Source of the DNA: Actinomycetota bacterium
GTDB taxonomy: Bacteria > Actinomycetota > Acidimicrobiia > Acidimicrobiales > Ilumatobacteraceae
NCBI GenBank assembly: GCA_005778215.1
Contig: SXKB01000194.1
Coordinates: 1-35,919 of the forward strand
Length of the DNA stretch: 35,919 bases
Direction: 5' to 3'
The translations under genes were made by a program, and so were the position numbers. Each line of letters opens with the position of its first letter. The first letter of the stretch is position 1. The notes under the pieces were generated by a model. It was not told the DNA's origin. It did not search any database and saw nothing but the letters and a program-made list of their open reading frames with translations. Below, in pieces: positions 1 through 10,581 of this stretch.

Positions 1-1713
1 ATCCCGCCCGGGCAGATGAACACGTCGATGACCATCAACGCCACGGCCGCCTGGCTGCTGGCGCTGTACGTCGCGAACGCCGAGGAGCAGGACGTGCCCT
101 CGACCGCACTCCGCGGCACCACGCAGAACGACATCGTGAAGGAGTACCTGTCCCGCGGCACGTACATCTTCCCGCCCGAGCACTCGCTGCGCCTGATCAG
201 CGACCTGATCGCCTACACGGTCCACCAGATCCCCAAGTGGAACCCCATCAACATCTGCAGCTCCCACCTGCAGGAGGCCGGGGCCACGCCCGTGCAGGAG
301 ATCGCCTACTCGCTCGCCACCGCCATCGACGTGCTCGATGCCGTGCGCGACAGCGGCCAGGTGGCACCCGAGCAGTTCGGACAGGTGTTCGGCGCGATCT
401 CGTTCTTCGTCAACGCCGGCATCCGGTTCGTGGAGGAGATCTGCAAGCTGCGTGCGTTCACCGATCTGTGGGATCGCATCGGCCTCGAGCGCTACGGCGT
501 CACCGACGCGAAGGCGCGCCGGTTCCGCTACGGCGTGCAGGTGAACAGCCTCGGCCTCACCGAGGCGCAGCCCGAGAACAACGTGCAGCGCATCGTGCTC
601 GAGATGCTCGCCGTCACGCTGTCGAAGAAGGCCCGGGCACGCAGCGTGCAGCTGCCGGCGTGGAACGAGGCGCTGGGCCTGCCCCGGCCGTGGGACCAGC
701 AGTGGGCGCTGCGCATGCAGCAGGTACTCGCGTTCGAGACCGACCTGTTGGAGTACGGCGACCTGTTCGACGGCTCGAAGGTGATCGAGGCGAAGACCGA
801 CGAACTGCGGGATGCGGCCTGGGCCGAGCTGCAGGAAGTGCTCGAGATGGGTGGCGCGTTCGCCGCGGTCGACGAGCTGAAGGGCCGCCTGGTGCGTTCG
901 ATGGCCGAGCGCACCCGTCGCATCGAAGCGGGTGACCAGACGGTGGTGGGCGTCAATGCCTACACCGAGACCGAAGTGTCGCCGCTCGACTCGCCCGGCA
1001 ACATCCTCACCGTCGACCCGGCCGTCGAGCACGAGCTCATCGCCGAGGTCACCGAATGGCGCCGCGACCGCGACCAGGCAGCGGTCGACGCCGCACTGGC
1101 CGCGCTGCACGACGCCGCGGTCGGCAACGGCAACATCATGGAGCCGTCGATCGCGCTGGCGAAGGCCGGCGGTACCACGGGCGAGTGGGCTGGCTGCCTG
1201 CGCGAGGTGTTCGGCGAGTTCCGCGCCCCCACCGGCGTGAACGCCGCCGTCGGCCGCCGGGTGGGCGAGCTGGCGTCGGTGGCCGAGTTCGTGAAGACCA
1301 TGGCCGGCGGCCCGCCGCGGTTCCTGGTGGCGAAGCCGGGTCTCGACGGCCACAGCAACGGTGCCGAGCAGATCGCCGTGGCCGCCCGCGACGCCGGCAT
1401 GGAAGTGGTGTACAGCGGCATCCGTCTCACCCCCGAGCAGATCGTCGCCTCCGCACGCGACGAGGACCCCGACGTCATCGGCCTGTCCATTCTCAGCGGC
1501 TCGCACCTCGCGTTGGTGCCGGCCATCGTCGACATGCTGCGCGCCGAAGGAGTGGACGCCCCTGTGGTGGTGGGCGGCATCATCCCCGAGGCCGACCGCG
1601 AGCGGCTGGCCGATGCCGGCGTGAGCGCGGTCTACACGCCGAAGGACTTCGAGCTGTCGCGCATCATGCGCGACGTCGCCCACCTGGCTGCCGCGCACCG
1701 CTCCAGCAACTGA
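1..1713 (+). CDS. ecm: Ethylmalonyl-CoA mutase (single-chain, C-terminal B12-binding domain), 5' truncated by window edge
   Basis: Open from base 1 (IPPGQMNTSMTINATAAWLLALYVA...). Motifs PKWNPINICSSHLQEAGATPVQEIAYSLATA, RYGVQVNSLGLTEAQPENNVQRI and C-terminal KPGLDGHSNGAEQIAVAARDAGM...GLSILSGSH match the MeaA/Ecm subfamily as recalled. Confidence 0.93.
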   Translation: MPPGQMNTSMTINATAAWLLALYVANAEEQDVPSTALRGTTQNDIVKEYLSRGTYIFPPEHSLRLISDLIAYTVHQIPKWNPINICSSHLQEAGATPVQEIAYSLATAIDVLDAVRDSGQVAPEQFGQVFGAISFFVNAGIRFVEEICKLRAFTDLWDRIGLERYGVTDAKARRFRYGVQVNSLGLTEAQPENNVQRIVLEMLAVTLSKKARARSVQLPAWNEALGLPRPWDQQWALRMQQVLAFETDLLEYGDLFDGSKVIEAKTDELRDAAWAELQEVLEMGGAFAAVDELKGRLVRSMAERTRRIEAGDQTVVGVNAYTETEVSPLDSPGNILTVDPAVEHELIAEVTEWRRDRDQAAVDAALAALHDAAVGNGNIMEPSIALAKAGGTTGEWAGCLREVFGEFRAPTGVNAAVGRRVGELASVAEFVKTMAGGPPRFLVAKPGLDGHSNGAEQIAVAARDAGMEVVYSGIRLTPEQIVASARDEDPDVIGLSILSGSHLALVPAIVDMLRAEGVDAPVVVGGIIPEADRERLADAGVSAVYTPKDFELSRIMRDVAHLAAAHRSSN

Positions 1714-1744
1714 CCCTTGCGCCCGCAGGGACGGGCGGCGTAAC

Positions 1745-1764
1745 CTACAACCGAATGGTTGTAG
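1745..1764. promoter_or_regulatory. Perfect palindrome CTACAACC-GAAT-GGTTGTAG overlapping the arsR start codon; likely autoregulatory operator
   Basis: 8-bp perfect arms; ATG at 1755-1757 lies in loop/right arm. Confidence 0.7.
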
Positions 1765-2102
1765 ATGAGCTGTCTGCCGGCGACGTCGATCGCATCTTCC
1801 ACGCACTCGCCGACGCGACGCGTCGCGACATCCTTCGACAGGTGATGATCACCGAGTCGTCGGTGTCGGCACTGGCCCGGCACTACCCGGTCAGCCTCAC
1901 GGCGGTGCAGAAGCACGTCGCCGTGCTGGAGGAGGCGGGGCTCGTGTCGAAGGAACGCCGGGGCAGGGAACTGCGCGTCCGCGCCGAGATCACCGCGGTG
2001 CGCCGGGCGATGCAACTGCTCGAACAGTACGAGGCCGTGTGGCGCGGCCGTGTGGATCGGATGAGCGCAGTGCTCGACGAACATGAAGGAGTCCCCCGAT
2101 GA
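1755..2102 (+). CDS. ArsR/SmtB-family winged-helix regulator
   Basis: MVVDELSAGDVDRIFHALADATRRDILRQV...SVSALARHYPVSLTAVQKHVAVLEEAGLVSKERRGRE; typical ArsR HTH. Confidence 0.92.
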   Translation: MVVDELSAGDVDRIFHALADATRRDILRQVMITESSVSALARHYPVSLTAVQKHVAVLEEAGLVSKERRGRELRVRAEITAVRRAMQLLEQYEAVWRGRVDRMSAVLDEHEGVPR

Positions 2103-2590
2103 CCGTCACCGCCGTGGCCCGAGACCACTCGGCCCTCACGCTCACCGTCGACGCGACGTTCGATGCGGCACCCGCCCGGGTGTGGTTGCTGTGGGCCGAC
2201 CCTCGTCAGCTCGAGCGCTGGTGGGGGCCGCCCGTGTACCCGGCCACGTTCGTCGAGCACCAGCTCGTCGTCGGAGGTCGCTGCACGTACTTCATGACCG
2301 GCCCCGAGGGCGACCAGCACCACGGCTGGTGGGAGGTCGAGTCGGTCGACCCCGGTCGTTCGTTCGAGGTGCGCGACGGTTTCGCCGACGGCGAGGGCAA
2401 CGTGAACCCCGATCTGCCGGTGACGCGCATGCGGGTGGAGCTGAGCGACCGCGGCGACGGTGGCACGAAAGTGCGCATCGTGTCCACGTTCGCCACGCTC
2501 GAGCAGCTCGAGCAGCTCGTGGCGATGGGCATGGAGGAAGGTCTGCAGGTGGCGATGGGCCAGATGGACGCCGTCCTCGCCGACGCCTGA
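2099..2590 (+). CDS. SRPBCC (AHSA1-type) domain protein
   Basis: ATGA overlap with arsR stop; DATFDAAPARVWLLWADPRQLERWWGPPVYPATFVEHQLVVGGRCTYFMTGPEG. Confidence 0.92.
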   Translation: MTVTAVARDHSALTLTVDATFDAAPARVWLLWADPRQLERWWGPPVYPATFVEHQLVVGGRCTYFMTGPEGDQHHGWWEVESVDPGRSFEVRDGFADGEGNVNPDLPVTRMRVELSDRGDGGTKVRIVSTFATLEQLEQLVAMGMEEGLQVAMGQMDAVLADA

Positions 2591-2597
2591 CCGGATG

Positions 2598-2673
2598 TTC
2601 TGGCGGCGTTCCGTCTCGGTTTCCGGGACGGAACGCCGCCAGATGCCGATTCGGGACGGTTCACGCCCAGATG
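2598..2673 (+). repeat. 76-bp dispersed intergenic hairpin repeat, copy A
   Basis: TTCTGGCGGCGTTCCGTCTCGGTTTCCGGGACGGAACGCCGCCAGATGCCGATTCGGGACGGTTCACGCCCAGATG; gapless alignment with copies at 6328 and 18759. Confidence 0.9.
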
Positions 2674-2674
2674 G

Positions 2675-4585
2675 TCAGGCGTAGAGGTGGGCGCGGAGGT
2701 CGAACGTGAGCGGGGTGCCGTCGGCGCGTAGGTGGCGGGCGTTGTAGCCGCGCGGGTGCACGGCGATGGCGATCTGCTCGGTGGCCAGGTCGCTGGGCGT
2801 GGCGAACCCGAACAGCCCGTTCGCATCGGTGCGGCCACGGGCCAGCTCGCGGGGCTCGCGACCGGGCAGGTGTGCCGACACCGTCACCTCGGCACCTTCC
2901 ACCGGCGCGTGCTCGCCCGCCTCGTCGGCGTCGTGGCGCACCACGGTGAGCCGCGCCGTGCGATGGTCGGGCTTGCGCTCCACGGTGACCTCCACGTCAC
3001 GCAGCCAGATCATCGGCTCGGCCACGATCGCTTCGAAGCCGGCGTCGAGCACGTGCGCCGCCGCATTCGCGTTCAGCGCGACGTCCTGCGGCGCCATGCC
3101 GTGATCGGCCGACACCACGAACAGCGTGTCGTCGAACAGACCGCGACGGTCGAGTTCGGCGAGCACGTGGCCGATGCGCCGATCGGTCTCCTCCAGCGCG
3201 TCGACCAGGCCGTCGTGGTGCGGGCCGTACTCGTGCCCGGCGCCGTCGGTGACCGCGAGCTCGTGGTACACGAACGACGGCACCGGCAGGTCGTCACGGC
3301 GCAGCAGTTCGATGATCTGCGCGAGGCCGCGGGTGTCGAGCAGCGACTCGCTGGCCACCGCCGGGTGCTCGTCGGCCCACCGCGGATTCATGTCGGCGGC
3401 GAACTCGATGGTGAGTTCCTTCACCGCGACGCGGTCGCACAGGTTGCGGCCCTCCAGCACGGCGTGCTTCGCCGAACGACCGAACGGTGCGTGGATGGCC
3501 ACGGTGAGCGCCTCCGGGTCGCGCCGGTGGAACGCCTCGTGCAGGCTCTCCACCGAGCGGCTCGCGAACCGTTCGGTGCCCACCTGCAGGCCCTGCGGCG
3601 ACACGGTCTCGTTCGTCTCGCGCAGGTGGTACGTGGGGTTCACCACGCCGTGGTGGCCACACCAGGTGCCGGTGACGATGGACGTATGGCTGGGCCAGGT
3701 GATGGACGGGAAGTTCACCATCGCACCGCCGGCCAGCACGGCGGCGCGTTCCCACAGACGATGCAGGTTCGGGAACCGGTACCGGTCGTGATGGATGCGC
3801 TCCTCCAGCTCGGTCTGGTGCATGCCGTCCATCAGGAACACGTACAGCCGTTGCGGTGTCGGCGCCTCGTGGTCGAGCACCTCGTGCAGCACACGCCCGT
3901 CCTGCCGGGCGAGGTACACGTCGGACGACGGCGTACCGGAGGCATCGACACCTTCGATGGTGGGAAACCCGAGCGCGTGCAGCGCGGTGGGCGCGATGTC
4001 GATGGAACGCGCCGCCAACTCGTGCCGGCCGACACGCACGTTCGGACCGCTGAACCACAGTGGCGCACGCGCCTGGCGCACGTGGAGCGCACCGTGCATT
4101 CCTGGCTGGTTGCCGGCGCACCAGTCCTTCGGCGACACCGCGAGGTCGGGCGCGTTGGGCGAGTCGAAGAGCTGCGCGACGCGCTCGTACCCGAACGGGT
4201 AGGTCTGGTGCTCGGGAGCGATGAAGCGTCGCTCGGCGTGGCGGGCGTCGAACCCGGAGTCGGCCGCCGCGGCACGCTCGAGCGCGAGCGTGTTCAGCGC
4301 CAACGGATCCTGCGCGGCGATGGGGTTCTCGCCCACCACCTCGAGCACCTCGAACTGCAGCGCACCGTCGTCGTCGACGAGGCGACGGAACCGCACCATG
4401 CCGCGCTGCGACCACACCTCGTACGCACCGGTGTCGGCGTCGGCACCTCGCCAGGTGAGCACCAGGTCGACCTGGTCCCCCACCACGGGGTCGGTGAGCA
4501 GCGCCGCGATGGCACGGTCGCCCGACTCGTCCTGTTGGGGATGGAGACCCTGCCCACCCAGCCGTTCCGGTCCGTGCACGCGCAT
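2675..4585 (-). CDS. Alkaline phosphatase superfamily (type I phosphodiesterase/nucleotide pyrophosphatase) protein with C-terminal carboxypeptidase-regulatory-like domain
   Basis: YVFLMDGMHQTELEERI, AMVNFPSITWPSHTSIVTG, VTDGAGHEYGPH, FVVSADHGMAPQ; start ATG at 4585 (MRVHGPERLGG), 637 codons including stop. Confidence 0.85.
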   Translation of the reverse strand: MRVHGPERLGGQGLHPQQDESGDRAIAALLTDPVVGDQVDLVLTWRGADADTGAYEVWSQRGMVRFRRLVDDDGALQFEVLEVVGENPIAAQDPLALNTLALERAAAADSGFDARHAERRFIAPEHQTYPFGYERVAQLFDSPNAPDLAVSPKDWCAGNQPGMHGALHVRQARAPLWFSGPNVRVGRHELAARSIDIAPTALHALGFPTIEGVDASGTPSSDVYLARQDGRVLHEVLDHEAPTPQRLYVFLMDGMHQTELEERIHHDRYRFPNLHRLWERAAVLAGGAMVNFPSITWPSHTSIVTGTWCGHHGVVNPTYHLRETNETVSPQGLQVGTERFASRSVESLHEAFHRRDPEALTVAIHAPFGRSAKHAVLEGRNLCDRVAVKELTIEFAADMNPRWADEHPAVASESLLDTRGLAQIIELLRRDDLPVPSFVYHELAVTDGAGHEYGPHHDGLVDALEETDRRIGHVLAELDRRGLFDDTLFVVSADHGMAPQDVALNANAAAHVLDAGFEAIVAEPMIWLRDVEVTVERKPDHRTARLTVVRHDADEAGEHAPVEGAEVTVSAHLPGREPRELARGRTDANGLFGFATPSDLATEQIAIAVHPRGYNARHLRADGTPLTFDLRAHLYA

Positions 4586-4602
4586 GCGGCGAACAGTACC
4601 CG

Positions 4603-6273
<1,671 letters not shown>

Positions 6274-6327
6274 TTAGGTCGCCTGTCCCACCCACGACAC
6301 CGAGCCCCTCGACGGTGCGCTCCCCGG

Positions 6328-6403
6328 TTTCTGGGCGTGTTCCGTTCCGAAACGGCTTCTGGCGCTGATTCGTCCCGGACTCCGGGACGAATCCCGGCCA
6401 GAT
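6328..6403 (-). repeat. 76-bp dispersed intergenic hairpin repeat, copy B (inverted)
   Basis: Reverse complement ATCTGGCCGGGATTCGTCCCGGAGTCCGGGACGAATCAGCGCCAGAAGCCGTTTCGGAACGGAACACGCCCAGAAA aligns gaplessly to copies A and C. Confidence 0.88.
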
Positions 6404-6421
6404 GCGCCGCCCGGCGAGGGT

Positions 6422-6890
6422 TCAGCGCTTGCGCAGCACGACGAGGAAGTGGTCGCCCGTGCTGCGGAAGCCCGGCCGCGACACCGTCACGTCGTCGAGC
6501 TTCGCCATCGTGCGGAACGTGCGCGAACTCCCACGGGCACCAGCGACCGATCACCGTGAACAGCGCGTGGCCGCCAGGCCGCATCAACTCACCGAGCTGT
6601 CGCGCCGTGTCGCCGAGATCGGGCACGCAGTTCAACGGCCCGAAGTTCGAGTACGCCACGTGGAACAGGGGCGACAGCGTGGTGGTGATGCCGGTGCCGC
6701 AGCCGAGGTCGATGAGGTTCGCGGGGCCGGTGGGCAGCAACCCGTCGATCTGCTGCCACACGATGTCGCGCATGCGTTGGATGAGATCGTTGTTGCCCTG
6801 CGGACCGTCCTAGGTGGGCGCCACGCTGTCGAACGCGAGCGCGGTCTCGTCGGGCATCTGCTCGAGCGCGGGTCTGGCGGGCGTGCTCAC
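6422..6890 (-). pseudogene. Decayed class I SAM-dependent methyltransferase (nonsense, internal deletion, frameshift)
   Basis: GTG start overlaps the radical-SAM stop; ALAFDSVAPT*DGPQGNNDLIQRMR...NLIDLGCGTGI[gap]VAYSNFGPLNCVPDLGDTARQLGELMRPGGHALFTVIGRWCPWEF then frameshift to FRTMAKLDDVTVSRPGFRSTGDHFLVVLRKR*. Confidence 0.8.
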
Positions 6891-8377
6891 TCCGAGAGCA
6901 CCGGAATGCGCAGACGCGTGGGGTTCGGATTCCGCGCAGTCACCTCGGCGGCGCGCAGATCGATCCAGCGCTGCTCGACGCGAGCGCGGTGCTCGTCGAG
7001 CGGCAGATCGGGCAGCATCGCGTGCTGGGCCCTGCTGAGGCCGGCCTCGCGACGGCGCAGGTCGAGCAGGTCGTGCAGGCTGAGGTGCAACTCGCGATAG
7101 ATCTCGGTGGGGTACGTGCCGTGGAACATCATCGCCAGGTCGCCGGAGTGCGCCCAGTTGGCCTGCTCGTCGAGTTCCAGCTTCACCATCTCGTGGAAGC
7201 GGGTACCGGGCAGCGGGTAGCTGACGCTCACGCCGATGTCGTCGGGGAGCAGTTCGCTCACCAGCGCGACGGTGCTCTCGATGTCGGCCCAGGTCTCGCC
7301 CGGGTACCCGAACTGGATGAAGAAGCACGCCCGGATGCCGTGCCGGGCGAGGCCCGCTCGGGCGGTGCGGATCTGCTCGACCGTGATCTCCTTGTCCATC
7401 GCGTCGAGCACCCGCTGGCTACCGCTCTCGGCACCCAACCACACCTCGTCGCAGCCCGAACGGGCGAGCGCGTCGAGCGCCTGCTCGTTCATCAGATCGC
7501 AACGGCTCTGCATGGTGAACGGGATGCGCACGCCGGCGGCCTCCACGCGGTCGGCGAATGCAGCGAGCCAGTCGCTGCGCAGGCCGAAGATGTCGTCGGC
7601 GAACCACAGGTGGTCGGGCTGGTAGGTGCGCGCGAGATGGATGACCTCGTCGGCCACCTCCGCCGCGGACCGCATCGAGTAGCGCTGACCCCAGATGGGC
7701 TTCGCGCACCAGTTGCACGAGTACGGGCAGCCGCGGGTGGACACGAGGTTGAGCGAGAACTTGCCGTGCGCCGACACCCAGGCGTCGCGATAGGCGGCGA
7801 TGTCGACCAGGTCGCGTGCCGGCTGGCCGAACACGTCGGGATGGCGCTCGATGCTGCGGCGGCCGTTGGAGTGCACGGTGCCGTCGACGAGCGTGGCGAT
7901 ACCGGCGATGTCGGCGAGGCTCTGGTGCGGGTCGTCGCCCGTCCACCGCGCGAGCACGTCGCGCATCGTGTGCTCGCCTTCACCGAGGAAGCACGCCTCG
8001 GCGCCGGCCTCGAGGTACACCTCGGCGTGGTCGGTGACGTCGGCCCCGCAGGCCGCCACTCGCGCGCCGGCCTCGCGGGCCATGCCGATCATGGTGATCG
8101 CTGCCTCACGCATGCGCGTGAGGCACATCTTCGACAGGAAGTTGAAGTTGTCCTCGAACAGCACCACCACGTCGGGCCGGTGTTGTTCGATCGCGGCCTG
8201 GAACTCGGACTCGTCGGCCGCGAGCATCGCGTCGAACACCGCCACGTCGAAGCCGTCGGTGCGCAGCACGGTGGCCGCGTGCAACGTGTTGAGCGGCGGG
8301 TACGGCTTCATCTTGGCGTGCTGCTTCGGGTCGAGCTGCAGGAAGTAGGAGTGAGCGAGGAGCACTTTGGTGGTCAT
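6887..8377 (-). CDS. Cobalamin (B12)-binding-domain radical SAM protein (BchE-like class)
   Basis: N-terminal KVLLAHSYFLQLDPKQ...DGFDVAVFDAMLA B12-like fold; radical SAM motif STRGCPYSCNWCAKPIW (CxxxCxxC); GAESGSQRVLDAMDKEIT. Confidence 0.9.
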   Translation of the reverse strand: MTTKVLLAHSYFLQLDPKQHAKMKPYPPLNTLHAATVLRTDGFDVAVFDAMLAADESEFQAAIEQHRPDVVVLFEDNFNFLSKMCLTRMREAAITMIGMAREAGARVAACGADVTDHAEVYLEAGAEACFLGEGEHTMRDVLARWTGDDPHQSLADIAGIATLVDGTVHSNGRRSIERHPDVFGQPARDLVDIAAYRDAWVSAHGKFSLNLVSTRGCPYSCNWCAKPIWGQRYSMRSAAEVADEVIHLARTYQPDHLWFADDIFGLRSDWLAAFADRVEAAGVRIPFTMQSRCDLMNEQALDALARSGCDEVWLGAESGSQRVLDAMDKEITVEQIRTARAGLARHGIRACFFIQFGYPGETWADIESTVALVSELLPDDIGVSVSYPLPGTRFHEMVKLELDEQANWAHSGDLAMMFHGTYPTEIYRELHLSLHDLLDLRRREAGLSRAQHAMLPDLPLDEHRARVEQRWIDLRAAEVTARNPNPTRLRIPVLSE

Positions 8378-8408
8378 CGGTTTCTGTCGCTCCAAGCTTC
8401 GCCCGTCG

Positions 8409-9488
8409 TCATCGAAGGGAGCGATGCACGTCGGCCAACCGTGCGGCAACTCGCTCCCATGACAGCACGTTACGTGATCGATCGAGGACGTCGGCACGGG
8501 GTGTCGACATCGCCTGCTCGATCGCACGCGCTGCGGCCGGGGCATCACCGACTGCGAACGTGGCGCCGAGGTCACCCACGATCGACCGATGCGGTGGGAT
8601 GTCGGTGACTGCGGGCGGGCAACCACGCGACAACGCCTCGATGACCGAGTAGCCCGAGCCCTCGTGATGACTGGTCGACAAGAACACGTCGGCGGCCGAG
8701 TACCAGGCGCCAATCCGGTCGTGCGGCACCGGCGCGTGCACGTGCACACGTGTGGCCGCAGTACCGAGGCGGCCGACGGCCTCGCGCACCTGGGTCTCCA
8801 GCATGCGATCGGTGGCCAGCAAGTGCAGGTGCGCGTCGGGTTGCCGCTCGGCGATCAGCGCGAACGCCTGCACCGCCGTGAGTGGATCCTTGCCCGGCAC
8901 CAACCGACCCACCCACAGCACGGCGGGGTTCCCGGCGAGCGGCACCGCTGACCCGTCGCCGTCGGGCAGCAGCGAGGCCGCCTCGAGGACGTCGAACACC
9001 GCTGCATCTGGTGCGATGACACCGGCGTCGAGCCACGGCTGCGCCTGGCCGTGATCGGCGCCGGTGAACAGGTAGGCCGCCACACCCGATCGAACCAGCC
9101 GGTGGCCCCACCGCGCCCGACCGGTGAACACCGGTTCGCCGTGGTGCTGCAGCGCCACCGGAGCAGGTACCGATCGCAGCCGGCGCAGCAGCCGTGTCCA
9201 TCCCAGGCCGTGCACGTGCACCGAATCCGGACGCTCGGCGCGCACGGCGGCCACCAGCGCCGCATCCGAGGTGTGGAAGCGAACGGTCACGCCGGCGTGC
9301 GCCACCTCGGCCGGTGTGGTGCGGTGGCGTGCGTGCACCACCGTGGCCACATCGCCGCGCGCTGCGAGGGCGGCGATGGTGGCGGTGACGGTGGTCCACC
9401 GATCGAGCGCATCCGCGGGCGGCACGTCCACCACCGGCGGCATCACCATCGCCAGGCGCAGGACATCCTTCACCGCACTCGTCCCCAC
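8409..9488 (-). CDS. Glycosyltransferase family 4-like protein
   Basis: VLWVGRLVPGKDPLTAVQAFALIAERQPDAHLHLL...ADVFLSTSHHEGSGYSVIEALSRGCPPAVTDIPPHRSIVG. Confidence 0.85.
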   Translation of the reverse strand: MGTSAVKDVLRLAMVMPPVVDVPPADALDRWTTVTATIAALAARGDVATVVHARHRTTPAEVAHAGVTVRFHTSDAALVAAVRAERPDSVHVHGLGWTRLLRRLRSVPAPVALQHHGEPVFTGRARWGHRLVRSGVAAYLFTGADHGQAQPWLDAGVIAPDAAVFDVLEAASLLPDGDGSAVPLAGNPAVLWVGRLVPGKDPLTAVQAFALIAERQPDAHLHLLATDRMLETQVREAVGRLGTAATRVHVHAPVPHDRIGAWYSAADVFLSTSHHEGSGYSVIEALSRGCPPAVTDIPPHRSIVGDLGATFAVGDAPAAARAIEQAMSTPRADVLDRSRNVLSWERVAARLADVHRSLR

Positions 9489-10468
9489 GCCCCGTGCGCG
9501 AGCTGTCGGGCGACGGCCGCTCGTTGCGACGTGGTGCGCGCGAACGCGGTGCGCCAGCCGGCGGTGGTGCGTTGTGACGGATCGCGCAGCACCGCAGCCT
9601 CCGACGTGCTGCCGAGCAGATCACCACCCTTGCCCAGACGGGCGAGTTCACGCTGCAGCAAGGTGGGTGGCACCACACCCGGCAGGAACCGATCGGCCGC
9701 CCACAGCCCCGGTGCGGTGAGCTGCGGCGCGATGTCGTGCAGGCAGCGATCGACGGCCTGCCAGTCGATGCCCCTTTCCGACAGGAACCACACGTCGAGC
9801 ACGTTCACCGCCCGCACCTCGGCGCGCACGACGGTGGACGCGAGGTGGCCGATCACGTGGGTGACGAATGCCGCGTCGTCGAGCCGCCAGGTGCCGTCGG
9901 CGCGTCGGTGGGCGCGCCGTTCGAGGTCGAATCCCCCCGCGGTGTAGCCGTGCAGGAACTCGGTCCAGCCCGGATGCACCTCCACCCGGCCGTTGTGCGC
10001 TGCGCTCTCGCCATCGGTGCGGCCGACGCTGCCGTCGCCCCACACCAGGAACGTGTCCTCGTGGGCCGACGACGCGTGCAACTGCCAACCACCCCTGGTC
10101 AGCACGGCGCCGGCCTGCGCGCGGTGGCGCGTCGGCACCAGCAGGTCGAGATCACTCATCGGCCGGGTGTCGGGCCGCGGCCACACCGGCACATCGCCCA
10201 GCACCCCGGCGAGCACGGCGCCCTTCACCGGCACGGCCATCAACTCGGCGGCCGCGAGCAACTCGACCACCTGCGGCCCGGCCGTCCGGAACCGCTCGAC
10301 CCGCGCGGCCACCTCGGCGCGTTGTTCGCGCACGTACTCCCCCACCTCGGCATCCGCTTCGTCGAACAGCCCCAGCGCGCCGGCGAGCGCGGTGAGCCCG
10401 GTGGCGAGACCGACGCGCTGCACCTCGTCGAGCGACCAGCTGGGCAGCGTCGGCGCACCGCCGCGCAA
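9470..10468 (-). CDS. Nucleotidyltransferase-family protein (NTP_transf_5-like); start codon uncertain (TTG at 10468)
   Basis: AVPVKGAVLAGVLGDVPVWPRPDTRPMSDLDLLVPTRHRAQAGAVLTRGGWQ...HNGRVEVHPGW...VTHVIGHL. Confidence 0.75.
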   Translation of the reverse strand: MRGGAPTLPSWSLDEVQRVGLATGLTALAGALGLFDEADAEVGEYVREQRAEVAARVERFRTAGPQVVELLAAAELMAVPVKGAVLAGVLGDVPVWPRPDTRPMSDLDLLVPTRHRAQAGAVLTRGGWQLHASSAHEDTFLVWGDGSVGRTDGESAAHNGRVEVHPGWTEFLHGYTAGGFDLERRAHRRADGTWRLDDAAFVTHVIGHLASTVVRAEVRAVNVLDVWFLSERGIDWQAVDRCLHDIAPQLTAPGLWAADRFLPGVVPPTLLQRELARLGKGGDLLGSTSEAAVLRDPSQRTTAGWRTAFARTTSQRAAVARQLAHGAWGRVR

Positions 10469-10581
10469 CGACGCGACGACGGCCTCGACGAGTTGGCGCT
10501 GCTGTTCGCGCCAGACGGTGACGGTGGGACTGATGATCGCAGGACACTAGCCACGGGCCCCGATCCGCGAGACTGCCCGCC

